Below, piece after piece: positions 1 through 7,757 of a stretch of 64,000 bases of DNA. The stretch lies in the NCBI RefSeq assembly GCF_027497175.1, contig NZ_CP114901.1:3100001-3164000 (forward strand), written 5' to 3'. How positions within the stretch are numbered: position 1 is the first letter of the stretch; each line of letters opens with the position of its first letter. The translations under genes and the position numbers were made by a program. Below the pieces are notes generated by a model. That model was given only the letters and a program-made list of their open reading frames with translations, made no database searches and was not told where the DNA came from. The stretch comes from Verrucosispora sp. WMMD573. GTDB taxonomy: Bacteria > Actinomycetota > Actinomycetes > Mycobacteriales > Micromonosporaceae.

Positions 1-1
1 T

Positions 2-625
2 ACCGAGATCGACGTGACACTCAGCGACGACGAGGCGGACACCGGCGAGTACCGCCGGATGGCGACAGTGGTACGCGACGCCTCCGAACGCGCCAACGGG
101 CTGGTGGACGCACTGCTGGTGCTGGCGCGCAGCGAGGCGCAGACCGGTCAGCGGCTCGGCCGGCGCAGCGAGTGCGACCTGGCCGCCGGCACCGTCAACG
201 CGCTCTCCGCCGTACGCCGCGAGGTGGAGCGGATCAAGCTGGCGGTCCAGACGTCGCTGGAGCCGGCGCCGGTGGTGGGCGACCCCGGGCTGCTGGACCG
301 GCTGGCCGGCAACCTGATCGAGAACGCGGTCCGCTACAACCACCTGCACGGCCGGCTCTGGGTGCGCACCGGCTCGGACGGGCAGCGATCCTGGCTGGTG
401 GTGGGCAACACCGGCTTCGAGGTGGACCCGGCCGACGTGCCGGGGCTGTTCGAGCCCTTCCGGCGGGGCGGCCGGGAGCGTACCGGGGCGCGCGGCTCGG
501 GCCTGGGCTTGTCCATCGTGCGGGCGGTCTGCGACGCCCACTGCGGCACGGTGACCGCCGTCGCGCAGCCCGGTGGCGGCCTGGAGGTGACCGTCAGCCT
601 GCCGGCTGCGCAAGCCGCCCGCTGA
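2..625 (+). CDS. Two-component sensor histidine kinase, C-terminal part (5' truncated by window edge)
   Basis: The reading frame is already open at the window edge, so the N-terminus, membrane segments and phospho-acceptor histidine lie outside. The first visible residues (TEIDVTLSDDEADTGEYRR) look like the second helix of a HisKA dimerisation domain, just after the H-box. An ATPase domain follows with the N-box NLIENAVRYN (about residue 105), a degenerate G1 region (VVGNTG), and the G2 box GSGLGLSIVRAV near residue 165. The protein would autophosphorylate and pass phosphate to a response regulator, probably encoded just upstream. The call to kinase is firm; the signal sensed cannot be judged. 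Confidence 0.9.
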   Translation, partial: TEIDVTLSDDEADTGEYRRMATVVRDASERANGLVDALLVLARSEAQTGQRLGRRSECDLAAGTVNALSAVRREVERIKLAVQTSLEPAPVVGDPGLLDRLAGNLIENAVRYNHLHGRLWVRTGSDGQRSWLVVGNTGFEVDPADVPGLFEPFRRGGRERTGARGSGLGLSIVRAVCDAHCGTVTAVAQPGGGLEVTVSLPAAQAAR

Positions 626-769
626 CCCGTCGCCCGTCAGCCGCGGATCGTCGGCTGGGTGCGCCGTGCGCAGCCCATCGCGGAGGTACGGTGCATGGGG
701 TGCGTGGCGACGATCAGGCGGCAACGCCCAGACCGCTCCGAGGCCGGCGACGGTGACGCGACTCAGCGA

Positions 770-796
770 TGTCACAGCCGAGGCCCGGCTGGTGTC
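770..796 (+). promoter_or_regulatory. Candidate ECF41-type promoter
   Basis: TGTCACA at 770-776 is followed after exactly 16 bases by TGTC at 793-796. The promoter described for ECF41 sigma factors is TGTCACA, about 16 bases, then CGTC. So this differs at one -10 position and sits 57 bases upstream of the gene pair that encodes an ECF41-like sigma factor. This fits autoregulation. The site is seen directly; its use is inferred. Confidence 0.55.
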
Positions 797-852
797 TTCA
801 TGGCATGGCGGTCCACCAACCCGTCGGACCGGCCACCGACGCAGGAGGAGAC

Positions 853-1443
853 ATGGAGCCCTCGACCCGCATTCCCCCGGCCGAGATCACCGGCGTCAAG
901 GGAGCGTTGATCAAGCGGATGATCGAGAAGAAGCTGGGCAGGGTGCCGACGGCGGTGGGCGTCTACTGGCACAACCCCAAGGTGCTGTTCGCCAGCTTCG
1001 GCCTCGGCGGCAAGCTGCAGAAGTGGAACGCCTGCGACGAGGGCTTGAAGTCGTTCGCCCACATGGCGGTCGCGTCGCTCGTGGGCTGCACGTGGTGCCT
1101 GGACTTCAACTACTTCGAGGCCCGCAACAGGGGACTCGACGTGGAGAAGGCACGCGAGATCCCGCGGTGGCGCGAGGTGGACGTCTTCACTGCGCTGGAG
1201 CGGGACGTCCTGGAGTACGCCGAGGCGATGAGCCAGACGCCACCGACAGTGACCGACGAGCTGGTGCGCCGGCTGCACGCTGAGCTGGGAGCTGCCGCGA
1301 TGGTGGAGCTCACCTCGGTGATCGCGTTCGCGAACATGACCACGCGGGGCAACGTGGCGCTCGGCATCGAGTCCGACGGCTTCGCCGCCACGTGCGGCTT
1401 GAAGCCGCTGGCCGAGCGACCGGGAGTAGCGTCCGCGTCATGA
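853..1443 (+). CDS. Carboxymuconolactone decarboxylase (AhpD-like) family protein
   Basis: A 196-residue all-helical CMD/AhpD-family protein. A CxxC pair (GCTWC, about residue 80) resembles the redox-active disulfide of AhpD-like members. The start is the ATG at 853, preceded by AGGAGG at 844-849. Its stop overlaps the ATG of the sigma factor gene (ATGA), so the two are translationally coupled. Genes for CMD-type proteins are one of the characteristic partners and targets of ECF41 sigma factors, the others being oxidoreductases and epimerases. It probably acts in the cytosol in a redox or detoxification role; the substrate is unknown. Confidence 0.88.
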   Translation: MEPSTRIPPAEITGVKGALIKRMIEKKLGRVPTAVGVYWHNPKVLFASFGLGGKLQKWNACDEGLKSFAHMAVASLVGCTWCLDFNYFEARNRGLDVEKAREIPRWREVDVFTALERDVLEYAEAMSQTPPTVTDELVRRLHAELGAAAMVELTSVIAFANMTTRGNVALGIESDGFAATCGLKPLAERPGVASAS

Positions 1444-2318
1444 GCGAAGACCCCTTCGTCGCCCACCGCAGCCTGCTGTTCACTGTCGCCTACGAGATGC
1501 TCGGCTCGGTCTCCGACGCCGAGGACGTGGTGCAGGAGACCTGGCTGCGGTGGGCGGCCCTGGCCGACGCCGGGCGCGGCCAGGTGCGGGAGCCTCGGGC
1601 GTACCTCGTTCGGATCGTGACCCGGCTCTGCCTCAACCGGATGCGCACGCTCGCGCGCCAGCGCGAGGATTACGTGGGCGAGTGGCTGCCCGAGCCGGTG
1701 TTGACCAGCCCGGACGTCGCCGAGGACATCGAGCTTGCGGAGAGCGTCTCGATCGCCATGCTTGCGGTACTGGAGACGCTGCTACCGACGGAGCGGGCGG
1801 TCTTCGTGCTCCGCGAGGTCTTCGACGTGCCGTACGACGAGATCGCTGCGGCGCTGGACAAGTCGCCGGCGGCGGTGCGGCAGATCGCGACGCGGGCTCG
1901 CAAGCACGTGGCGGCACGCCGGCCCCGGATGTCGGTGAGCCGCACCGAGCAGGAGCAGGTGGTCGAGCGGTTCCTCGCCGCCCTGACCACCGGCGACGTG
2001 CCCGGACTGCTCAAGGTGCTGGCTCCCGACGTGCTCGTGGTGGGCGACGGGGGCGGTCTGGCTCCGGCGATTCCGAAGCCGGTCCGCGGGGCCGCGAAGG
2101 TCGCCCCGGTGATGGCCCGCTTCGCCGAGCTCGCGCACGACGCCAGAGCTTTCGTCGTCGACCTCAACGGCGGCGTCGCGGCCCGCATCGACCCCGGCGG
2201 CGAGAACGACACGGCCGTGTCGTTCGTCATCGAGGACGGCCGGATCACCCGGATCTATGCGGTCCGCAACCCGCACAAGCTCGAACGGCTGGGCGTGGTA
2301 GCCGAGCTTCGACGGTGA
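1440..2318 (+). CDS. ECF41-type RNA polymerase sigma factor (SigJ-like) with SnoaL-like C-terminal extension
   Basis: A 292-residue ECF sigma factor. Region 2 (SLLFTVAYEMLGSVSDAEDVVQETWLRW) is followed by a linker with WLPEP, then region 4 ending in a helix-turn-helix (SPAAVRQIATRARKH). A roughly 100-residue SnoaL-like domain follows, with the DGGG motif and a near-NPDKL motif (RNPHKLE) at its end. WLPEP, DGGG and NPDKL are the hallmark motifs of ECF41, in which the C-terminal extension replaces a separate anti-sigma factor. The start at 1440 overlaps the upstream CMD gene by 4 bases. The CMD gene and this gene are its likely targets. Confidence 0.92.
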   Translation: MSEDPFVAHRSLLFTVAYEMLGSVSDAEDVVQETWLRWAALADAGRGQVREPRAYLVRIVTRLCLNRMRTLARQREDYVGEWLPEPVLTSPDVAEDIELAESVSIAMLAVLETLLPTERAVFVLREVFDVPYDEIAAALDKSPAAVRQIATRARKHVAARRPRMSVSRTEQEQVVERFLAALTTGDVPGLLKVLAPDVLVVGDGGGLAPAIPKPVRGAAKVAPVMARFAELAHDARAFVVDLNGGVAARIDPGGENDTAVSFVIEDGRITRIYAVRNPHKLERLGVVAELRR

Positions 2319-2647
2319 GTGGGGCACGGGGTTGCGCGGCAGGTGTGGCGGTGCGAAGATCGCCGGGTCAGCCCGACCAAGGAGGGGGGTGCGTCGATGT
2401 TCACGATGATGCTGTCCGCGCCCCGCTCTGCCGGCTGATCGCTCATCCTCGCGGGGCACCTGTAGCGGGATCGCTTTCCCGCAACTCAGCGGACCAGACA
2501 CGCCAGTTCTGACTGCGGCGACGTCCGCGCCCGTACGTCCGCCTCCGATCCGCCACGCCGGGTAGCGCCTCGCGCAAGCTCGGCGATTCGAAGGCCGGAA
2601 GCCGACAGGGCCGCGGCGTCGTCGGCGAACACCACGAGGGACGACAC
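2319..2647. other. Intergenic region with a 13-codon ORF behind a strong SD
   Basis: No gene of normal size is convincing here. One notable detail is AAGGAGGGGGG at 2379-2389, seven bases before an ATG at 2397. That ATG opens a 13-codon reading frame (MFTMMLSAPRSAG) ending at 2438. It could be a leader peptide for the VOC gene or the stump of a decayed gene. Nothing recognisable lies between 2439 and the VOC start. Confidence 0.25.
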
Positions 2648-3061
2648 ATGAGCACACGGATCCACAACATCGGAATCGACTGTCACGACACGTATGCCCT
2701 GGCCGGTTTCTGGGCCCAGGTCTTCGAGTGCCCCCGCCAGCCGGACGACTTCCCGGGTGACCCGGAGGCCATGCTGCTGCCGCCGGGCGGTCCGGAGGTG
2801 CTCTTCCTGGCGGTACCGGAGGGCAAGACGGTGAAGAACCGGCTGCACCTCGATCTGGAACCCACCGACCGGACCCGGGACGAGGAGGTCGAGCGGCTGC
2901 TCGGCATCGGAGCCCGGCACGTCGCCGACCACATCGGGCCGACCGGCGCCGGTTGGGTGGTGCTCGCCGATCCGGAGGGCAACGAGTTCTGCGTACTGCG
3001 CAGCGCCGCCGAGAAGGCGGCGGCCCGACAGGCGGCGGAGGAGACTGTGACGGACGCCTGA
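2648..3061 (+). CDS. VOC (glyoxalase/bleomycin-resistance) superfamily protein
   Basis: A 137-residue single-domain VOC-fold protein. It opens with a beta strand (IHNIGIDC), then the helix ALAGFWAQVF, and closes with VVLADPEGNEFCVL, the typical C-terminal metal-site strand of this superfamily. His in the first strand region, His in NRLHLDLE and Glu in GNEFCV are the usual metal ligand positions. The single-domain length suggests a homodimer. Members range from glyoxalases to antibiotic-binding proteins, and the sequence does not reveal the substrate. A strong terminator follows 15 bases after the stop. Confidence 0.85.
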   Translation: MSTRIHNIGIDCHDTYALAGFWAQVFECPRQPDDFPGDPEAMLLPPGGPEVLFLAVPEGKTVKNRLHLDLEPTDRTRDEEVERLLGIGARHVADHIGPTGAGWVVLADPEGNEFCVLRSAAEKAAARQAAEETVTDA

Positions 3062-3076
3062 GGGGAGCGAGGCCGT

Positions 3077-3112
3077 GACATCGGAGCGGCGGGGTGCCGC
3101 CGCTCCGATGTC
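3077..3112. terminator. Bidirectional hairpin terminator
   Basis: GACATCGGAGCGGCG at 3077-3091 pairs perfectly with CGCCGCTCCGATGTC at 3098-3112 (15 bp, 6-base loop). It lies between the convergent VOC and aldo/keto reductase genes, 15 bases past each stop, so it can serve both. Confidence 0.85.
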
Positions 3113-3127
3113 GGTCTTGCCTACCGA

Positions 3128-4000
3128 TCAGCGGCCGATGCCGTCCAACGCGGCGATGTCCTCGGCGGACAGCGACAGCCCCGCCCCGACGACGTTCTCG
3201 CGCAGGTGCGCCACCTTTGAGGTGCCGGGAATCAGCAGGATGTTCGGTGAGCGCTGCAACAGCCAGGCGAGGGCGACGGACATCGGTGTCGAGCCCAACC
3301 GGGCGGCGACGGCCGAGAGTGCCTCGGACTGCACCGGTGAGAAACCGCCGAGCGGAAAGAACGGCACGTAGGCGATACCGTCGGCGGCGAGCTGTTCGAC
3401 GAGGTCGTCGTCGTGGCGGTGGGCGAGGTTGTACAAATTCTGCACGCACACCACCGGGGCGACCGCCCGCGCCTCGGCGACCTGCTCGGCGGTGACGTTG
3501 CTGACGCCGAGGTGACGGATCAGGCCCTCCTGCTGAAGCGCGGCGAGGGTCTCGAACGCCTCGATGATCGAGCCGGGCTGGGGGCCTTCGGCGTCACCCA
3601 TCCGCATGTTGACCAGATCGAGGGTGTCGACCCCGAGGGAGCGCAGATTCTCGTGGACCTGCCTGTGCAGATCCTCGGGTCGGCGGGCCGTCGGCCAGCC
3701 GCCCCGTGCGTCGCGATTCGCCCCCACCTTGGTGGCGATGAGCAGCGACTCGGGATAGGGGTGCAGTGCTTCGCGGATCAGCTCGTTGGTGACGTGCGGC
3801 CCGTAGGCGTCGCTCGTGTCGATGTGGCTGATTCCCAGGTCGACGGCTTCGCGCAGCACGGCCAGCGCGCCGTCGCGGTCGGCGGGTGGCCCCATCACCC
3901 AGGGGCCGGCGAGTTGCATGGCACCGTACCCGAAACGGGTGACCGCCCGATCGCCGAGCTTCCAGGTGCCGCCGGGAAGGGAAGTAGTGCGGATGCTCAT
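3128..4000 (-). CDS. Aldo/keto reductase
   Basis: A 290-residue NADPH-dependent oxidoreductase of the AKR TIM-barrel family. The start motif FGYGAMQLAGP, HIDTSDAYGPH (Asp and catalytic Tyr), LLIATKVG (catalytic Lys) and the C-terminal cofactor segment IPGTSKVAHLREN are all in place. The ATG at 4000 is preferred because GAGGAAG stands 7 bases upstream. It is transcribed divergently from an HxlR-type regulator with only 124 bases between them, a common arrangement in which the regulator controls the reductase in response to electrophiles or aldehydes. The carbonyl substrate is unknown. Confidence 0.92.
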   Translation of the reverse strand: MSIRTTSLPGGTWKLGDRAVTRFGYGAMQLAGPWVMGPPADRDGALAVLREAVDLGISHIDTSDAYGPHVTNELIREALHPYPESLLIATKVGANRDARGGWPTARRPEDLHRQVHENLRSLGVDTLDLVNMRMGDAEGPQPGSIIEAFETLAALQQEGLIRHLGVSNVTAEQVAEARAVAPVVCVQNLYNLAHRHDDDLVEQLAADGIAYVPFFPLGGFSPVQSEALSAVAARLGSTPMSVALAWLLQRSPNILLIPGTSKVAHLRENVVGAGLSLSAEDIAALDGIGR

Positions 4001-4063
4001 CGTGTCGCTTCCTCGCTGGAGAGACGGTGGCATGTCTTGCTTGCCTGCATCATTCTTGGAGCC

Positions 4064-4096
4064 ACTTCCCATCGGGAAGTAGGCACTTCAAAGTGC
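4064..4096. promoter_or_regulatory. Two dyads, candidate HxlR operator
   Basis: ACTTCCC (4064-4070) and GGGAAGT (4074-4080) form a 7-bp inverted repeat. GCACTT (4083-4088) and AAGTGC (4091-4096) form a second one right beside it. Both share the ACTT/AAGT core and sit between the divergent aldo/keto reductase and HxlR genes, where an HxlR dimer would be expected to bind. The regulatory role is inferred. Confidence 0.5.
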
Positions 4097-4124
4097 GTAA
4101 CGTCCCAACAGTGAGAGGGCAGCA

Positions 4125-4562
4125 ATGACCACGATGAGGGCAGCCCAGCGGCAGGCGCAGGCCAAAGCGGACTACAACACGTTCCTCGCAGCCTGCCCAA
4201 GCCGCCAGCTGCTCGACCGGATCTCGGACAAGTGGGTCGTGCTGATCCTGTGCGCGTTGGGCGGTGACTCTTCCCCGCAACCCGACGGGTCGGACGCGCC
4301 GAGAGCGATGCGCTACTCCGAGCTTGCCCGCCTGCTGGCCGGGGTCAGTCAGAAGATGTTGACCCAGACCCTGCGTTCGCTGGAGCGTGACGGCCTGCTC
4401 ACCCGTACCGTGACGCCCACTGTCCCGGTCACCGTCTCCTACGAGCTGACCGACCTCGGCCTCTCACTCCACCGGATGACACGCGAGATCAGGTACTGGG
4501 CTCAGGCACACATGAGCGAGGTCCTCACCAACCGCGACGATTACGACTCGGCTGCCTCCTGA
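4125..4562 (+). CDS. HxlR family winged-helix transcriptional regulator
   Basis: A 145-residue HxlR-type regulator. The N-terminal Cys (AACPSRQLLDRISDKWVVLIL) is at the usual place for a redox-sensing thiol. The winged helix follows (MRYSELARLLAGVSQKMLTQTL as the DNA-reading part, RTVTPTVPVTVSYELT as the wing). It probably binds the dyads at 4064-4096, controlling itself and the divergent aldo/keto reductase. A GAGAGGG sequence upstream of the ATG supports the start. Confidence 0.9.
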   Translation: MTTMRAAQRQAQAKADYNTFLAACPSRQLLDRISDKWVVLILCALGGDSSPQPDGSDAPRAMRYSELARLLAGVSQKMLTQTLRSLERDGLLTRTVTPTVPVTVSYELTDLGLSLHRMTREIRYWAQAHMSEVLTNRDDYDSAAS

Positions 4563-4597
4563 CGCGCTCGTGTCCGCCGCCCTGCTGCCGGCCGTGG

Positions 4598-5500
4598 TCA
4601 CTCGCGCTGCTGGATCTGACCGCGGATGGTCACGAACTCGGCCTGGGCGTCGGCGCGGGACGAGAAGAACAGCACGATCAGCCCGACGCTGCCCCGGTCG
4701 GCCCAGGTGCAGACACCGAGCGGCACGCCGTCCGTCTGGCCGTCGCCGCAACGGGCCTCGCCGCCGAGCGGTCCCGCGTCCACCGAGGTCATGTTGCGGA
4801 GCGCAATGCCGGTGGTGAGGCTCTGGACCGCCGCGTCGAGTTCCTGCTTCGGGTCGGACATCAGGCCGGACGCACCCGCGATCATGACGAGGTTCTCGCC
4901 GGTCGGGCTGCCGTAGAACGCGGCGACCGCACTTGTCTCGTTGCTCACCGTGGAGCGGATCTCGCTGAGCATCTCGTCGGCCGCCTGCTGCAACTCCGGC
5001 TCGGTGAGCTTGGGGCGGCCGGCCAGGGTGGCCGGGGCGACCATCCGGGTCCGGGAAGCGTCCACGGCCTCGCTGACGTCGTCCTTGACCGCGAACCAGA
5101 TGGCGGTGCCGCCGCCGGCGCAGAGCACCAGCAGGACCGCGAGAACGATCAGCACGATCAGCCAGACCCGGAACTTCTTCCTCGGCGTACCGGCCGGCCC
5201 GGGACCGGGGAACTCAGGACCGGGAAACCCCTGACCGGCCTGTCCCGGGCCGGCAAGCGCAGGACCGGGAAACCCCTGACCGACGGGGTACGGCTGACCC
5301 GGTGGTGGGTAGGCGCCGGGCGGCGGGTAGGCGCCGGGTGCCGGCTGGCCGGGTTGCTGCGGCGGCATCGGCTGGGCGCCGGCCGGTGGGTACGGGACGG
5401 CACCCGGCTGTGGGTACGCACCCGGGGGCGGGTACCCGCCCGGGGGCGGATACGGACCGGCGGCCGGCGGGTTCTGGTGCTCGTCCGAGGGGTGGGACAT
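4598..5500 (-). CDS. Pro/Gly-rich single-pass membrane protein of unknown function
   Basis: A 300-residue protein. About the first 140 residues are low-complexity Pro/Gly/Tyr/Gln repeats (GAYPPPG, PGGYPPPG). One transmembrane helix follows (VWLIVLIVLAVLLVLCAGGG), then an extracytoplasmic domain of about 125 residues ending near GLIVLFFSSRADAQAE. The layout, a disordered cytoplasmic Pro-rich arm plus one helix plus an external domain, is common in actinobacterial proteins of unknown role. AGGAGCTG lies 7 bases before the ATG. No enzymatic motif is visible. Confidence 0.75.
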   Translation of the reverse strand: MSHPSDEHQNPPAAGPYPPPGGYPPPGAYPQPGAVPYPPAGAQPMPPQQPGQPAPGAYPPPGAYPPPGQPYPVGQGFPGPALAGPGQAGQGFPGPEFPGPGPAGTPRKKFRVWLIVLIVLAVLLVLCAGGGTAIWFAVKDDVSEAVDASRTRMVAPATLAGRPKLTEPELQQAADEMLSEIRSTVSNETSAVAAFYGSPTGENLVMIAGASGLMSDPKQELDAAVQSLTTGIALRNMTSVDAGPLGGEARCGDGQTDGVPLGVCTWADRGSVGLIVLFFSSRADAQAEFVTIRGQIQQRE

Positions 5501-5637
5501 GCGGTCAGCTCCTGGGTTCGGGTGGATCGGTCATCGTAGCCAGGTGTCGCATCCGTACCAGCAGCACCACGAGAACGCGATTCGCGGTGGCCGCCCTCGT
5601 CGGGCGACCACCGCGATCGGTGTCGTCTCCTCGCCGC

Positions 5638-7707
5638 TCAGCCGGACAGGCTGGCCGCCCCGCGCGGCAGGAACCGCCTGCCGGTGACCCGCTCGCTGGT
5701 GCCGGTCCGGTCCAGGTAGGGCGTGACGCCGCCCAGGTGGAACGGCCAACCGGCACCGAGGATCATGCACAGGTCGATGTCCTGCGCCTCGGCGACGACG
5801 CCCTCGTCGAGCATCAGCCGGATCTCCTGCGCCAGCGCGTCCAGCGCGTTCTGACGTACCTGCTCCTCGGTGAGCGGCTGGTCGCCGACCACCAGCAGCT
5901 TTGCGACCTCGGCGTTGATCTCGTCGTCCACGACGATCGGCTGGCCGGAGTCGGCGATCCGCTTGAGGTTCTCGCTGACCCCGAACCGGTCCGGGAAGGC
6001 AGCGTGCAGGGTGCCGCCCACGTGGTACGCGACGGCCGGCCCGACCAGCTGGAGCAGGGCCAGCGGGCGCATCGGCAGACCCAGCGGGTCCAGCGCCCGG
6101 TTCGCCACCTCCAGCGGAGTGCCGGCGTCGACGGCAGCGAACACGGTGCCCAGGAAGCGGGTGAGCAGCCGGTTCACCACGAACGCCGGGGCGTCCTTCA
6201 CCAGCACACTCGACTTCTTCAGCTGCTTGCCGACCGCGAACGCGGTGGCCAGGGTGGCATCGTCGGTCCGCTCGCCCCGGACGATCTCCAGCAGCGGCAG
6301 CACCGCGACCGGGTTGAAGAAGTGGAAGCCGACGACCCGCTCCGGGTGCTCCAGCTCCGCCGCCATCTCAATGATCGACAACGACGAGGTGTTGGTGGCG
6401 AGCACCGCCTCCGGCTTGACGACCTTCTCCAACTCGGCCCAGACCTGCTTCTTGACGTTCAGGTCCTCGAAGACCGCCTCGATGACGAAGTCAGCATCGG
6501 TGAAGACGGACTTGTCGACCGAGCCGGACACCAGGCCGTACAGCTTCGCGGCCGTGCCCTTGTCCATCCGGCCCTTGCTGACCGCCTTCTCGATCTGGGT
6601 GTGCACGTAGGCCACGCCCTTGTCGACCCGGGCCTGGTCCAGGTCGGTCAGCACGACCGGCACCTGAAGGCGGCGGGCGAACAGCAGCGCCAGCTGGCTG
6701 GCCATCAGACCGGCGCCGACGATGCCGACCTTCGTCACCGGGCGGGCCAAGCCCTTGTCCGGCGCGCCGGCCGGCCGCTTGGCCCGTCGCTGCACCAGGT
6801 CGAAGGCGTACAGCCCGCTGCGCAACTCCTCGGAGAAGACCAGGTCGGCGAGGGCCTCGTCCTCTGCGGCGGTGCCGGTGGCGAAGTCGGCGTCCTTCGC
6901 CGTCTCCAGCAGGTCGAGCGCCTGGTACGCGGCCGGAACCGCGCCGTGCAACCGCTGGTCCAACGTCTGCCGGGCGAAGTAGAGCACCCCGGCCCACATG
7001 TCCTTGTCGACCTCGGGCCGGGTCACCTCGACCTGCCCCCGGACGACACCGGCGGCCCACTCCAGGGACCGCTCCAGGAAGTCGGCCGGTTCCAGCAGCA
7101 CGTCCGCGATGCCCAGCTCGGCAGCCTGCTTCGGCTTGAGCATCTTGTTCTGCATCAGCGGGTTCTGAATGATCACCTGGGTGGCGGCGGGGATGCCGAT
7201 CAGGTTCGGCAGCAGTTGGGTGCCGCCCCAGCCCGGGATCAGGCCGAGCGAGACCTCCGGCAGCGCCAGCGCCGTCGCGCCGGCCGACAGGGTCCGGTAG
7301 TGGCAGTGCAGGGCCAGCTCCAGGCCGCCGCCCATCGCCGCGCCATTGACGAAGGCGAAGGTCGGGACCGAGCTGTCCTTGAGCCGGGCGAAGACCCGGT
7401 GACCCAGCCGGCCAATCTCCAGCGCCTGCGCGCGGTCCGCGAGCTGCGGCAGGCCGGTGATGTCCGCGCCGACGCAGAAGATGTACGGCTTGCCGGTGAC
7501 CGCGATGAACGCCGGGTCGGCCGCCAGCGCGGCGCTGATCGCCTCGTCGAGGCTGGTCAGGCCGCCGGGGCCGAAGGTGTTCGGCTTGGTGTGGTCGAAT
7601 CCGTTGTCGAGGGTGATCAACGCGGCCGGCCGGTCCAGCCCCGGCACGTTCACCTGCCGCAGCAGAGCCTTGGTGACGACCTCGTTCGGTGCGGCGAGCG
7701 CGCTCAC
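5638..7707 (-). CDS. Fatty-acid oxidation multifunctional protein: enoyl-CoA hydratase/3-hydroxyacyl-CoA dehydrogenase
   Basis: A 689-residue FadB/FadJ-like protein. The N-terminal crotonase domain (about 1-200) has the oxyanion-hole segments FIAVTGKPYIFCVGADIT and NGAAMGGGLELALHC. The Rossmann dehydrogenase domain begins near residue 325 with KVGIVGAGLMASQLALLF, and the C-terminal 3HCDH domain follows (VGFHFFNPVAVLPLLEIV). It would hydrate enoyl-CoA and oxidise 3-hydroxyacyl-CoA; the thiolase encoded just upstream finishes the cycle. GTG at 7707 is chosen for GAAGGAAA seven bases before it. A second in-frame GTG at 7761 overlaps the thiolase stop and would add 18 low-complexity residues. Confidence 0.94.
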   Translation of the reverse strand: MSALAAPNEVVTKALLRQVNVPGLDRPAALITLDNGFDHTKPNTFGPGGLTSLDEAISAALAADPAFIAVTGKPYIFCVGADITGLPQLADRAQALEIGRLGHRVFARLKDSSVPTFAFVNGAAMGGGLELALHCHYRTLSAGATALALPEVSLGLIPGWGGTQLLPNLIGIPAATQVIIQNPLMQNKMLKPKQAAELGIADVLLEPADFLERSLEWAAGVVRGQVEVTRPEVDKDMWAGVLYFARQTLDQRLHGAVPAAYQALDLLETAKDADFATGTAAEDEALADLVFSEELRSGLYAFDLVQRRAKRPAGAPDKGLARPVTKVGIVGAGLMASQLALLFARRLQVPVVLTDLDQARVDKGVAYVHTQIEKAVSKGRMDKGTAAKLYGLVSGSVDKSVFTDADFVIEAVFEDLNVKKQVWAELEKVVKPEAVLATNTSSLSIIEMAAELEHPERVVGFHFFNPVAVLPLLEIVRGERTDDATLATAFAVGKQLKKSSVLVKDAPAFVVNRLLTRFLGTVFAAVDAGTPLEVANRALDPLGLPMRPLALLQLVGPAVAYHVGGTLHAAFPDRFGVSENLKRIADSGQPIVVDDEINAEVAKLLVVGDQPLTEEQVRQNALDALAQEIRLMLDEGVVAEAQDIDLCMILGAGWPFHLGGVTPYLDRTGTSERVTGRRFLPRGAASLSG

Positions 7708-7757
7708 TGAATTTCCTTCGTTCCCGACTGCGGGGCTCGCAAGCTCACTCCTCGCGC

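Noticed and set aside
1782..3449. 555-residue minus-strand open frame
   Set aside because: Arg/Pro-rich shadow crossing three real genes and a terminator.
5302..7710. 802-residue open frame on the plus strand
   Set aside because: It is antisense to the beta-oxidation gene, with composition (His/Arg/Gln-rich) typical of a high-GC shadow frame. No motif was seen.
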